Assembly (NCBI RefSeq): GCF_012396015.1
Contig: NZ_JAAXOQ010000006.1
Coordinates: 62,001-126,000 of the forward strand
Direction of reading: 5' to 3'
Source: Tsukamurella spumae
GTDB lineage: Bacteria > Actinomycetota > Actinomycetes > Mycobacteriales > Mycobacteriaceae
DNA: 64,000 nt
The translations under genes and the position numbers were made by a program. Shown piece by piece: positions 11,599 to 20,836 of this stretch (the first letter of the stretch is position 1; every line of letters starts with the position of its first letter). The notes under the pieces were generated by a model, which saw only the letters and a program-made list of their open reading frames with translations, had not been told where the DNA came from and made no database searches.

Positions 11599-12189
11599 TC
11601 AGGGCCGGGCGGCGGCGATGAACGCGCGAATGCGGGCCGGGTCCTTCACCCCGGGAGCCGACTCCACGCCGCTGGAGACATCCACCCCGGACGGCCCGAA
11701 CGCCGCGATGAGTTCGGCCACGTTGTCCGGCCGCAGGCCGCCGGCGAGCAGCCAATCGGCGTCCGGGGGGACCGGCAGGTCCGCCGGGTCGAAGGCGGCG
11801 CCCGAGCCGGGCACCGTCGCATCGATGAGCAGGCGCTCGGATCCGGCGTGGCCGGAGGCGGTGTACCGGGCGGCGGAGATCGCGCGGATGGTCGCGAATC
11901 CCGCGGCGGCGGCGCGCACGAAATGGTCGTCGGGTTCGTCGCCGTGCAGCTGGATCGTGTCGACGCCGGCCGCGCGGGCCAGGCGCAGCACCTCGTCGAT
12001 CGGCTGACCGCGGAACACTCCGACGGTCTCGACGCCCTCGGGCACTGCCGCGACCAGGGGCGCGGCCGCGCCCGCGTCGATCAGCCGGACGCTGCCGGGC
12101 GCGAAGACGAAGCCGACCGCGTCGGCGCTGGCAGCCACCGCGGCGGCCACGGTCTCGGCCGTCCGCAGCCCACACACCTTGACGAACAT
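11599..12189 (-). CDS. trpF: Phosphoribosylanthranilate isomerase
   Basis: This 196-residue TIM-barrel enzyme performs the Amadori rearrangement of N-(5-phosphoribosyl)anthranilate in tryptophan synthesis. The catalytic cysteine is in the opening FVKVCGLR motif, followed by DAVGFVFAPGSVR, QLHGDE, and the phosphate-binding WLLAGGLRPDN and GVDVSSGVES. The general acid Asp is in LLIDATVPGSG. It stands apart from any trp operon here. That is noteworthy because many Mycobacteriales lack trpF and rely on bifunctional PriA. Confidence 0.92.
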   Translation of the reverse strand: MFVKVCGLRTAETVAAAVAASADAVGFVFAPGSVRLIDAGAAAPLVAAVPEGVETVGVFRGQPIDEVLRLARAAGVDTIQLHGDEPDDHFVRAAAAGFATIRAISAARYTASGHAGSERLLIDATVPGSGAAFDPADLPVPPDADWLLAGGLRPDNVAELIAAFGPSGVDVSSGVESAPGVKDPARIRAFIAAARP

Positions 12190-12211
12190 CGCGCCGAGCC
12201 TACCGGCCCGT

Positions 12212-12496
12212 TCAGAAGGGCTGGCCGGGGATTCCGCTCGGCCCGGTGATCCCGGGAGTCGGGGTCGGCGTGGGCAGGGGCATCGTGCACGGCGGGAAGG
12301 TGGGGTTGTACGGCGGTGTGCACAGCTGCATGATGCAGTTCTTGCCGTTGTAGAAGGGCATCTGTCCCGGCGGGCAGGGCTCGAGCGCGTTCGCGGCGCC
12401 GACCGCGATCGGTGAGACGAGGCTCATCGAGATCAGTCCGAACGAGGCGAGGCCGGTGGCCAGTGCGCGGCGGCCGAGCGGGCGACGGTGTGGCAT
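12212..12496 (-). CDS. Small secreted Pro/Cys-rich protein
   Basis: The 94-residue product begins with a twin-Arg-containing signal peptide (RRPLGRRALATGLASFGL, cleavage likely after AVGAANA), then a short mature part with four cysteines (PCPPGQMPFYNGKNCIMQL and later PPC motifs) and a Pro/Thr tail (PTPTPTPGITGP). It resembles small secreted proteins of unknown function common in mycolic-acid bacteria. It is preceded by a good AAGGGG site. No function is known, and it seems monocistronic. Confidence 0.6.
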   Translation of the reverse strand: MPHRRPLGRRALATGLASFGLISMSLVSPIAVGAANALEPCPPGQMPFYNGKNCIMQLCTPPYNPTFPPCTMPLPTPTPTPGITGPSGIPGQPF

Positions 12497-12560
12497 GGGA
12501 ACCCCTTCGCAGTGAATGTTCGTTTCAGTCTATCAATCCAGGGTGTGGCCGCACCCGCGA

Positions 12561-14125
12561 TCACGGCAGGTCGTCACCGGCCCCGCGGAGGAAGGCGCCG
12601 CTCACCGCGACGGCGGGCCCGGAGCTCTCGCCGGACACAACCAGGGTCGCGAAGGCCAGATCGCCCACGATCCCGGCGAACCAGCCGTGCGCGTGGGTGT
12701 TGTCACCGAACTCGGCGGTTCCCGTCTTACCGCCCAGGCCCTCGATGTCGCGCAGGGCGGTCGCGGTCCCCGAGGTCACCGTCTCCCGCATCGCGGCGCG
12801 CAGCGCCGCGGCGATGCCGGCGTCGATGGGCCGGGCCTCGGTGTCCGCGCGGGCGGGCTCACCGTCGAACAGCGCGGGCCGGACCGTGCTGCGGGCGGCG
12901 AGCGAGGCCTCCACGACGGCGAGCCCGAAGGGCGAGGCCGTGACCTGCCCCTGTCCGATGGACTCCTCGACGCGCTCGGCCGGCGTGCGCGCAGCGGGTA
13001 CCGAGCCGGTCACGGTGGTGATGCCGGGGACGGTGAAGTCCACGCCGAGGCCGAAACCTTTCGCGGTGTCGCGCAGCGCGGTGTCGCCGAGTTCGGTGCC
13101 CAGGCCGGCCATCGTGGTGTTGCAGGACTTGGCGAAGGCGGTGTGCAGAGGCATTGTGCCGAGGGCGAATTCGTTCTCGTTGGGGATGGTGCGGTCGCCG
13201 AAGGTCGCGCGACCGGGACAGGCCAGCCGCGCGTCCGGGGTGGTGATCTTCGCGTCCAGGGCCGCGGCGGTGGTGACCGTCTTGAAGGTCGAACCGGGTG
13301 GGTACAAGCCGGTCAACGCGACGGGGCCCTGCGCGTCGGCGGCGGCGTTCTGCGCGACCGCGAGGATGCCTCCGGTGGACGGGCGGATCGCGACGAGCAT
13401 CGTGGCGCGCTTCTCGCCCGCGACGGCGGCATTCGCTGCGCGTTGCAGCCCCGCGTCGAGGGTGGTTCGGACGGGCGGGATCTGTTTCGTCGGAAAGGAA
13501 TCGACCAGACGGACCGGTGCGCCGTCGCGGTCGACGACGGTGACCGACGATCCCGCCGCGGCATCGACGTCGCGGCGCCAACGCTCCTCCAACCCCGTGA
13601 TCACCGGGGAGCGGAGCATCGGGGAGGCGGTCACCAGGCGGCCCTCCTCGCGGACCGTCACCCCGTCGATCCCGGTGAGCGGGCCGACCCGCCTCGCGTC
13701 GTCGGCCCGCAGCGAGATCACGGCGGTGGAGGAGGTCTTGCCCTCCAAGGACTTCCGGAGTCCGGCGGCAGTCACCGACGGATCGACGGTGCGGAGCCTG
13801 GTGGCGAGCGTTTTCGGCCGCGGAGGCGGCCTTCCCCGGGGCGAGGTTCACGACGGTGACCGTCTGCCGGGTCATCAGCGGCGCATTCTTCCGGTCGACG
13901 ACCGTGGTGGTGTACGGCTTCTCGTCGGCGTATCGCAGACGCGAGCCCGCGGCGGTGGCGTCGGGGTGGATCAGCGTCGGCGCCCACGTGACCTTGCCGC
14001 CGCCGGCCGCGATCTTCGTGGTGTACCGGATGCCGTGTCGGCGCGGTAGGGCCGAGGAGCAGATCGCGCACACTCATCTCCACCGGATCCGACAGTGCCG
14101 CAGGTGCCGGATCAGATCCATGAGC
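12561..14125 (-). pseudogene. Penicillin-binding lipoprotein (Rv2864c-like), truncated and frameshifted
   Basis: The transpeptidase half is intact in one frame (12561-13775): SxxK in YPPGSTFKT, KSCNTT, and KTGTAEFG. The upstream NTF2-like (MecA_N) half survives only in pieces: a frame with RYTTKIAAGGGKVTWAP ends at a TTTT run (13811-13814), where removing one base restores ETLATRLRTVDPSV. Two more single-base shifts near 14033 and 14048 would join it to PAALSDPVEMSVRDLLLG. A stop codon precedes that, and no signal peptide or start remains before the divergent gene. The family is an M. tuberculosis Rv2864c-type class B PBP. The missing 5' end argues for a true pseudogene. Confidence 0.72.
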
Positions 14126-14236
14126 CGGAGTCTAGGTCGAGTCGGGGGCGGCTTCGAGCTACTCCGGAGCCCGCGACGCGCCACACGCGGCGAAATCGGA
14201 TACGCGGGAGGGCGGAAGGCAGCACAATCGGCAGCT

Positions 14237-15433
14237 GTGAGTGAGGTAGAGATCGCGCAGATCCAGGAGGCGCTGATCGCCCGGATGAGCGATGTGACGG
14301 TGGCCGTCGCCGCGTCGATCCGCGCGGACATCCCCTTCTACGGGGCATCGGACCGGGTCTCCGACGAGTTCCTCGCCGAGTCCGTGCGGGACAACCTGAC
14401 GTACATGGTGGACGCGCTGACGGCCCCGTCGTTCGACACCGCGCCCGCCGCGGCGACCGGTCGTTCCCGGGCCGAGCTCGGCGTGCCCCTCGCCGCCGTG
14501 ATGCACGCCTACCGCATCGGCGTGCACCGGATGTGGCAGGAGGTGATGGCCATCGCGGAGGAGCAACCCGGCCTCAGTAAGCAGTCCCTCCTCGCCGCCG
14601 CGCAGCACATGTGGGAGGCGCAGGACCAGTTCGTCGACGCGATGGCCGGAGCCCATCGCGATCGCACCACAGAGCAGGCCCTCGACGATGCCGCCGAGCG
14701 TGCCGCCCTCGCCGAATACCTTCTGCAGGGGCGTATTCCGAGCGATCAGAGTCTGTGGGAGATCGCCACGCTGCTGCGCCTGCCCACGACGGGGCCCTAC
14801 CTCGCGGTGGCCGCGGCGACCACGGAGGTGGGCAAGCAGCCCCTGCCCGGCATCGTCGACCGGCTCCGGGCGATCGATGTCTACTCCGCGTGGCGGCTGC
14901 TGCCCGACCAGCAGATCGGCGTCGTGCACGCACCCACCGTCGCCGTCCGGACCGCCGTGATCGACCTGCTGCGACGCATCGCGACGGCCCGCGTCGGGGT
15001 CAGTGCGCCGTTCAGCGAACTCCGAGACACCCCGCACGGCTTGAACTTCGCGCGGCGCGAGTTGGTCGGGCCGGGGACCGGGGTGTCGGTGTTCGACGGT
15101 TCCGTGCTCGGCACGGCGGCGATCGCCGCGCCCGAGACCACCGTGGACCTGGCCCGCGCGGTACTGCGCAAGCTCCACGCACTGCCGGCGGAGGACCGGG
15201 ACCCGCTGTTCGCGACCTTCCGCGCGTGGGTCGCGCACGACGGCAACGTCAAGGACGCCTCGGCCGAGCTGTTCGTGCATCCGAACACCGTGCGCCACCG
15301 CCTGCGACGGATCGAGCAACTCACCGATCGGTCGATCAACGCGCCCCGCGAGGTGGCCGAGTTGTGCCTGGCGTTCGAGGTCGACGCGCGTGTGCGTCTG
15401 CAGATCGACGCGCCGCGCGACGGGACCGCCTGA
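14237..15433 (+). CDS. PucR/CdaR-type helix-turn-helix regulator
   Basis: The 398-residue product has an N-terminal RsbT-co-antagonist-like region (about 1-165, with VDAMAGAHRDRTTEQALDD near its end), a middle GGDEF-like CdaR region, and a C-terminal PucR helix-turn-helix (FVHPNTVRHRLRRIEQLTDR, about residues 350-370). This architecture is common in Mycobacteriales. The GTG at 14237 (VSEVEIAQIQEA) was chosen as the first start after the divergent PBP remnant. It stands 190 bp upstream of the PHA operon and could regulate it, as such proteins often control adjacent catabolic genes. That link is inferred. Confidence 0.85.
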   Translation: MSEVEIAQIQEALIARMSDVTVAVAASIRADIPFYGASDRVSDEFLAESVRDNLTYMVDALTAPSFDTAPAAATGRSRAELGVPLAAVMHAYRIGVHRMWQEVMAIAEEQPGLSKQSLLAAAQHMWEAQDQFVDAMAGAHRDRTTEQALDDAAERAALAEYLLQGRIPSDQSLWEIATLLRLPTTGPYLAVAAATTEVGKQPLPGIVDRLRAIDVYSAWRLLPDQQIGVVHAPTVAVRTAVIDLLRRIATARVGVSAPFSELRDTPHGLNFARRELVGPGTGVSVFDGSVLGTAAIAAPETTVDLARAVLRKLHALPAEDRDPLFATFRAWVAHDGNVKDASAELFVHPNTVRHRLRRIEQLTDRSINAPREVAELCLAFEVDARVRLQIDAPRDGTA

Positions 15434-15622
15434 GGAGGCGGCGCCGCACGCCGCCTGGCCGGGCGCGCTCCGAAGAAACCGGTCGGGATTCCCAGCACGG
15501 GTGATTGTGCTCGGTAACACTGACGGCCGCAAAAGGCTGTTTCCATCACCATCGACCCAATGGGGTGTGGGAGGTCACTCTGGAAAGGACGAAGACGACA
15601 CCACCACACGAAGGAGCCCTCG

Positions 15623-17122
15623 ATGACGAACCTCGCCGAGAACCTCGTCGCCGCGACCGCCGCCCATCCCGACGCGGTCGCCCTCAAATGCGACGATCTC
15701 GAGTACTCGTACGCGGCGTTCGACGAGGCGACGGCGAAGTTCGCGACCCACCTCGCCGCGCTCGGCGTGGAGCCGGGCGATCGCGTCGGCGTGATGCTCC
15801 CCAACATCCCGGCCTTCGCGATCGTCTTCTACGGCATCCTCCGCCGCGGCGCGGTGGCGGTCCCGATGAACCCACTGCTCAAGGCCCGCGAGGTGGAGTT
15901 CTATCTGGCGAACACCACGGCCAAGGCGGTTTTCGTCGCCCCGACCTTCGGCGCCGAGGCCGCCGCGGGCGCCAAGGACGCGGGTGCCGAGGCGCACCTG
16001 GTCGACGACGCGGTGCTCGCGGAGCTGCTCGCCGATGTCGAGCCGACGCCCGGAGTCGTCCCGCGCGAGGACCTCGACACCGCCGTCGTGCTGCACACCT
16101 CGGGGACCACGGGGAAGCCCAAGGGCGCCGAACTGACGCACGTCGGCCTGGCCAACAACTGCGAGATCGCCGGCCGCACCCTGTTCCACGCGCGACCCGG
16201 CGACGTGATGATGGGCTGCCTGCCCCTGTTCCACGTCTTCGGTCTCACCTGCGGCCTCAACGCCGCCGTGCGCTTCGGGCTCACGCTGACCCTGGTCCCG
16301 CGGTTCGACGCCCGCAAGGCGCTCGAGGTGATCGCCCGCGACCGGGTCACGATCTTCGAGGGCGTGCCCACGATGTACTCGGCGCTGATCGCGGCGAAGC
16401 AGCCCGGCGATGACGTCTCCTCACTCCGGGTCTGTGCGTCCGGCGGTGCCGCGCTGCCGCTCCAGGTCATCTCCGACTTCGAGAGCGACTTCGGCGCAGC
16501 GATCCTCGAGGGTTACGGCCTGTCGGAGACCTCGCCCGTCGCGTGCTTCAACCACCCCGACAGGGAGCGCAAGGCCGGCACCATCGGCACCCCGATCGAG
16601 GGCATCCGGATGCGGATCGTCGACGCCTCCGGCTCCGAGGCGCCCCAGGGCGAGCGCGGCGAGGTCCAGATCGCCGGCCACAACGTGATGAAGGGCTACT
16701 GGAATCTGCCCGAGGCCACCGCCGCGTCGATCGACGCGGAGGGCTGGTTCTCCACCGGCGACATCGGGATCATGGACGCGGACGGCTACTTCTCCATCGT
16801 CGACCGGAAGAAGGAGCTCATCATCCGCGGCGGCTACAACGTCTACCCGCGCGAGATCGAGGAGGTGCTCTACGAGCACCCCGCGGTCGCCGAGGTCGCC
16901 GTGATCGGCGTCCCCCACACCGAGCTGGGCGAGGAGGTCGGGGCCGCCGTCGCGCTCAAGCCCGGCATCGCCGCCACCGTCGACGAGCTGCGCCAGTACG
17001 TCAAGGACCGCGTGGCCGCCTACAAGTACCCCCGCCACGTCTGGCTTCTTGACACCCTGCCCAAGGGCGCCACCGGGAAGATCCAGAAGCGCGACATCAC
17101 CGTCCCCTCCGAGATCAACTGA
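15623..17122 (+). CDS. Long-chain fatty acid-CoA ligase (FadD type)
   Basis: The 499-residue enzyme adenylates a carboxylic acid and transfers it to CoA. The AMP-binding P-loop is LHTSGTTGKPKGAELTH (about residue 153). GYGLSETSPV and STGDIGIMDADGYFSIVDRK follow, and the C-terminal domain carries GGYNVYPREIEEVL and the catalytic lysine in GATGKIQKRD. The ATG is preceded by AAGGAG. As first gene of a tight cluster with PHA synthase, MaoC hydratase and PHA depolymerase, it probably reactivates hydroxy- or fatty acids freed from polymer or supplies acyl-CoA for it. Confidence 0.92.
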   Translation: MTNLAENLVAATAAHPDAVALKCDDLEYSYAAFDEATAKFATHLAALGVEPGDRVGVMLPNIPAFAIVFYGILRRGAVAVPMNPLLKAREVEFYLANTTAKAVFVAPTFGAEAAAGAKDAGAEAHLVDDAVLAELLADVEPTPGVVPREDLDTAVVLHTSGTTGKPKGAELTHVGLANNCEIAGRTLFHARPGDVMMGCLPLFHVFGLTCGLNAAVRFGLTLTLVPRFDARKALEVIARDRVTIFEGVPTMYSALIAAKQPGDDVSSLRVCASGGAALPLQVISDFESDFGAAILEGYGLSETSPVACFNHPDRERKAGTIGTPIEGIRMRIVDASGSEAPQGERGEVQIAGHNVMKGYWNLPEATAASIDAEGWFSTGDIGIMDADGYFSIVDRKKELIIRGGYNVYPREIEEVLYEHPAVAEVAVIGVPHTELGEEVGAAVALKPGIAATVDELRQYVKDRVAAYKYPRHVWLLDTLPKGATGKIQKRDITVPSEIN

Positions 17123-17157
17123 TCACCCCACGAACGAGAGAGTCGAGGCCGCCCGTC

Positions 17158-18852
17158 ATGACCACCACCGCAGAAGGCGCCGACGAGATCGTCGCCCCCC
17201 TGGATCTGTTGCTCGTCAACTCCACCAAATCGTTCGCGTCCCGCATGGTGCCGAACGCCGCCTGGGCCCGGTTCGGGCAGGCGCTCGCCGGCCAGCCGGT
17301 GACCGTGGCCGAGCGCATCGCGGGCCTGACGAAGGAACTGGGCCTGATCGCCGTCGGCCGCAGTGGCCGCGAGCCGAAGAAGGGCGACTTCCGGTTCAAG
17401 GATCCGGCCTGGGCCAACAACCCACTGCTCAACCGCATCGAGCAGGCCTACCTCGCCATCGCCGACCTGGCCGACCGGCTCTACGACGACGCCGACCTGG
17501 ATTGGAAGGACGCCGAGAAGATGCGGTTCGTCCTCGACAACCTCATCGAGGGCCTGTCGCCGACGAACAACCCGTTCGTCTCGCCGCTCGGCTGGAAGGC
17601 GATGATCGACACCGGCGGCCTGTCGATGGTGCGCGGGCTCACCGCCTTCGCCAAGGACATGGCCTCCAAGCCGCGCGTCCCGTCGATGGTCGATCCGAAG
17701 GCCTACAACGTGGGCGAGACCGTCGCGACGACGAAGGGCACCGTCGTGCTGCGGACCCGGATGTTCGAGCTGATCCAGTACGCCCCGCAGACCAAGCAGG
17801 TGCGCGAGGTCCCGCTGCTACTGGTGCCCCCGGTGATCAACAAGTTCTACATCATGGACCTCGCGCCCGGCCGCAGCCTCGTGGAGCACTACGTCAAGGG
17901 CGGCCAGCAGGTGTTCGCCATCTCGTGGCGCAATCCCTCGGCGCGGCACCGGGACTGGGGATTCGACGAGTACGGCAAGGCGATCATCGAGGCGCTCGAT
18001 GCGCTGCAGGTGATCACGGGCGTCGACACGGCGAACGTGTTCGCCACCTGCTCCGGCGGCATCCTCACCGCGATGGTCATGTCGCACCTGTACGCCACGG
18101 GCCACGGCGACCGGATCGCCGGCCTGACCTTCGGCGTGACCGTCCTCGACCAGAGCCACGCGGGCTTCGCGTCGGCACTGGCGGACCGTCGGGCGGCCGA
18201 CGCCGCGATCCGCACCTCCGCGAGCAAGGGCTACCTCGACGGTGCCGCGATGGCGGAGATGTTCGCCTGGCTCCGCCCGACGGACCTGGTGTGGCGCTAC
18301 GTGGTCAACAACTACATCCAGGGCCGCCCGCCAGCCGCGTTCGACGTGCTGTTCTGGAACGCCGACACGACCCGGATGGCGGCCGCCCTGCACCGCGACA
18401 TGGTGCTCATGGGACTGGAGAACAAGCTGGTCACGCCCGGCGCCTCGACGATGCTGGGCACCCCGGTGGACCTCTCCAAGGTCGAGGCCGACCTGTACGT
18501 GCTCGGCGGCATCTCCGATCACATCTGCCCCTGGCAGGCCACCGAGCGCAGCGCCGCGCTGTTCGGCAGCAAGGACAGCACCTACGTGCTGTCCACGGCC
18601 GGTCACATCGCCTCTCTGGTCAACCCGCCCGGTAACCCGAAGGCCTCCTACCGCACCGCTCCGGTCCTGCAGGAGCAGACGCCGGAGGAGTGGTTCGAGA
18701 CCGCCGAGAAGCAGTCCGGCTCCTGGTGGCCGCACCACCTGCAGTGGCTCGACGCCCGCAGCGGGGCGGAGGTCGGCGCACCGTCGGCCTTGGGAGCCCC
18801 CGGTTTCGAGCCCCTCGCCCCCGCACCCGGCACCTATGTGATGGAGAAGTGA
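17158..18852 (+). CDS. phaC: Polyhydroxyalkanoate synthase
   Basis: The 564-residue enzyme polymerises (R)-3-hydroxyacyl-CoA at the surface of storage granules. It has the N-terminal PhaC domain (about 50-230), the PLLLVPPVINKFYIMDLAPG segment at the start of the alpha/beta-hydrolase core, and the modified lipase box FATCSGGIL with the nucleophile Cys298. GGISDHICPW supplies the Asp, and STAGHIASLVNPPGN the His. Length fits class I/II synthases, which need no PhaE/PhaR subunit. It starts 35 nt after the ligase and is followed 4 nt later by the hydratase gene. No phasin is seen in the cluster. Confidence 0.93.
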   Translation: MTTTAEGADEIVAPLDLLLVNSTKSFASRMVPNAAWARFGQALAGQPVTVAERIAGLTKELGLIAVGRSGREPKKGDFRFKDPAWANNPLLNRIEQAYLAIADLADRLYDDADLDWKDAEKMRFVLDNLIEGLSPTNNPFVSPLGWKAMIDTGGLSMVRGLTAFAKDMASKPRVPSMVDPKAYNVGETVATTKGTVVLRTRMFELIQYAPQTKQVREVPLLLVPPVINKFYIMDLAPGRSLVEHYVKGGQQVFAISWRNPSARHRDWGFDEYGKAIIEALDALQVITGVDTANVFATCSGGILTAMVMSHLYATGHGDRIAGLTFGVTVLDQSHAGFASALADRRAADAAIRTSASKGYLDGAAMAEMFAWLRPTDLVWRYVVNNYIQGRPPAAFDVLFWNADTTRMAAALHRDMVLMGLENKLVTPGASTMLGTPVDLSKVEADLYVLGGISDHICPWQATERSAALFGSKDSTYVLSTAGHIASLVNPPGNPKASYRTAPVLQEQTPEEWFETAEKQSGSWWPHHLQWLDARSGAEVGAPSALGAPGFEPLAPAPGTYVMEK

Positions 18853-18856
18853 TCGC

Positions 18857-19309
18857 GTGAGTACCACCGTCAAGACCCCGCAGGAGCTGCTCGGAATGGT
18901 CGGGCAGACGCTCGGCACCACCGAGTGGGTGAGCATCGACCAGGACCGGATCGACCTCTTCGCCGACGCCACCGACGATCATCAGTGGATCCACGTGGAT
19001 CCGGAGCGGGCGGCCAAGGGCCCCTTCGGGGGGACCATCGCACACGGCTACCTGACGCTGTCGCTCGCGCCGGTGCTGTTGCAGGAGGCCCTCGTCGTTG
19101 AGGAGTACTCGGCCGCGCTGAACTACGGGCTCGACAAGGTCCGCTTCCCGTCGCCCGTGCCGGTCGGCTCGCGGTTGCGGGCCACCGTCGGCCTGGTGTC
19201 CGCCCAGGACAAGAAGGGGGCGATCGAGGCGGTCTTCCGCCTGACCTACGAGGTCGACGGTGCCGAACGTCCCGCTTGCATCGCCGATACGGTGGTGTTG
19301 TACCGATGA
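18857..19309 (+). CDS. MaoC-family (R)-enoyl-CoA hydratase
   Basis: The 150-residue hot-dog protein contains the hydratase-2 motif FADATDDHQWIHVDPERA with the catalytic Asp and His, and the FGGTIAHGYLTLSL stretch. PhaJ-type enzymes of this size hydrate trans-2-enoyl-CoA to the (R)-3-hydroxyacyl-CoA used by PHA synthase, linking beta-oxidation to storage polymer. The GTG start is 4 nt after phaC, and its stop overlaps the depolymerase ATG (ATGA). It is also similar to mycobacterial Rv0130/HtdZ-type hydratases. The PhaJ role comes from the operon. Confidence 0.88.
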   Translation: MSTTVKTPQELLGMVGQTLGTTEWVSIDQDRIDLFADATDDHQWIHVDPERAAKGPFGGTIAHGYLTLSLAPVLLQEALVVEEYSAALNYGLDKVRFPSPVPVGSRLRATVGLVSAQDKKGAIEAVFRLTYEVDGAERPACIADTVVLYR

Positions 19310-20211
19310 GCGACAACACATCCGACACGAGTAAGAGCGCCGAGGGTTCCGAGGTGGAGCTGCCCGAGGACCTGCTGATCGCCACGGGCGGGCAGCGGAT
19401 CCGGGTGCGCCACCGGCCGGGAACCGGTGTTCCGCTGGTGCTGTGCAACGGAATCGGTGCGAGCCTCGAGGTGCTGGACCCGTTCGTCGAGGCGCTCGAC
19501 CCCGAGCGCCCGGTGGTCCGGTTCGATGCGCCCGGCACGGGTGAGTCGCCGACCTCCCTGCTGCCCTACGGTTTCCCGTACCTGGCCTGGATCGTCGGGC
19601 GAGTGCTGGACGAGCTGGGCATCGGCGTCGTCGACGTCCTGGGTCTGTCCTGGGGTGGTGCGTTGGCGCAGCAGTTCGCCTTCCAGAACCCGATGCGCTG
19701 CCGGCGTCTGATCCTCGTGTCGACCGGCACGGGCGCGATCATGGTGCCCGGCAACCCGCGGGTGCTGTCGAAGATGGTCACGCCGAAGCGCTTCCGCGAT
19801 CCCGCCTATGCGGCGCAGGTGGCTGGCGAGCTGTACGGCGGGTCGGTCCGGGAGGACTCGGCGGACATCGGCGAGACCTTCTCCCGGCAGATGCACGCGG
19901 GATCGAAGATGGGCTACCTGCACCAGCTCATGGCCGGATCGGTGTGGACCTCGATCTTCGCGCTGCCGGTGATCCGCCAGAAGACGCTCCTGGTGTTCGG
20001 CGAGGACGACCCGATCATCCCCATGATCAACGGCCGGATCTTCGAGCTGCTCCTCCCGAGGGCGACGCTCTACCGGCACGACGGAGGCCACGTCGACCTG
20101 GTGACCCGCCCGCAGAAGCTGGCGCGGGAGGTCGAGGACTTCCTCGGGACGCCGCACCTGGGGCGGCGTCAGTGGCGCAGGAGGACGGGGCTGCTCACAG
20201 CCCGCGACTGA
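19306..20211 (+). CDS. phaZ: Medium-chain PHA depolymerase
   Basis: The 301-residue alpha/beta-hydrolase closely resembles the intracellular medium-chain-length PHA depolymerase of Pseudomonas throughout. Shared features are NGIGASLEVLDPFVEALDP, the nucleophile elbow GLSWGGALAQQFA, VSTGTGAIMVPGNPRVL, GEDDPIIPMIN with the catalytic Asp, and HDGGHVDLV with the catalytic His. It releases 3-hydroxyacids from stored polymer. The ATG at 19306 overlaps the hydratase stop. The cluster thus carries synthesis, precursor supply, mobilisation and reactivation in one transcript. Confidence 0.9.
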   Translation: MSDNTSDTSKSAEGSEVELPEDLLIATGGQRIRVRHRPGTGVPLVLCNGIGASLEVLDPFVEALDPERPVVRFDAPGTGESPTSLLPYGFPYLAWIVGRVLDELGIGVVDVLGLSWGGALAQQFAFQNPMRCRRLILVSTGTGAIMVPGNPRVLSKMVTPKRFRDPAYAAQVAGELYGGSVREDSADIGETFSRQMHAGSKMGYLHQLMAGSVWTSIFALPVIRQKTLLVFGEDDPIIPMINGRIFELLLPRATLYRHDGGHVDLVTRPQKLAREVEDFLGTPHLGRRQWRRRTGLLTARD

Positions 20212-20250
20212 ACCTGGAATCGTTCTGACATCGGGCGTACTCTATTTCGC

Positions 20251-20676
20251 ATGAGCGAGGTGGACACCGCCGAGGATCGGCTGCGCGGCGTGGGGTTGCG
20301 GATCACCGCGCCCCGCGTCGCCGCGCTCGGCTTCCTCGACGGGCATCCCCATGCCACCGCGGACGATGTCGCGGAGTTCCTGCGGGGCCGGCTCGGCACC
20401 GTCGCCACGCAGACCGTCTACGACGTGCTGCGGGTCTGCGCGGAGAAGGGCCTGCTCAGGCGCATCGAGCCCGCCGGATCCGCGGTCAGGTACGAGGCGC
20501 GGGTCGCCGATAACCATCACCACCTGGTGTGCCGCTCCTGCACGAAGATCGTCGACATCGATTGCGCCGTCGGGGCCGCCCCGTGCCTGACGGCCGACGA
20601 GGACCACGGCTTCGTCATCGACGAGGCGGAGGTGACCTTCTGGGGTTACTGCCCCGACTGCGCCGCCGCGCGCTGA
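20251..20676 (+). CDS. Fur-family metalloregulator (FurA-like)
   Basis: The 141-residue product has an N-terminal winged helix (TVATQTVYDVLRVCAEKGL) and a C-terminal dimerisation domain with a His-rich metal site (DNHHHLVCRSC) and two CxxC pairs (CRSC, CPDC) for structural zinc. In mycobacteria FurA is a redox/iron sensor that represses the adjacent katG. Here katG is absent and an Ohr-type peroxidase gene follows 160 nt downstream. Fur proteins with this layout may respond to peroxide, and the neighbour suggests a role in hydroperoxide defence. Confidence 0.88.
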   Translation: MSEVDTAEDRLRGVGLRITAPRVAALGFLDGHPHATADDVAEFLRGRLGTVATQTVYDVLRVCAEKGLLRRIEPAGSAVRYEARVADNHHHLVCRSCTKIVDIDCAVGAAPCLTADEDHGFVIDEAEVTFWGYCPDCAAAR

Positions 20677-20836
20677 TTCCTCCAGGTACTCGCTTTCCCC
20701 GGACCGCATGCTCCGGGCACCTGCCGCCTCGGGTCGGCGCACCGTCGAACCCCGGGGACGCGCGGCGTGATGCGGACTACTGTCGAGGGGGACGCCGCCC
20801 GGAATCGGGCGGCACGAATGCGAAGGAGCGCACGAT

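Noticed and set aside
10816-12249. 477-residue plus-strand frame over the His/Met-rich and trpF genes
   Set aside because: Shadow frame; the minus-strand genes have signal, motif and operator support.
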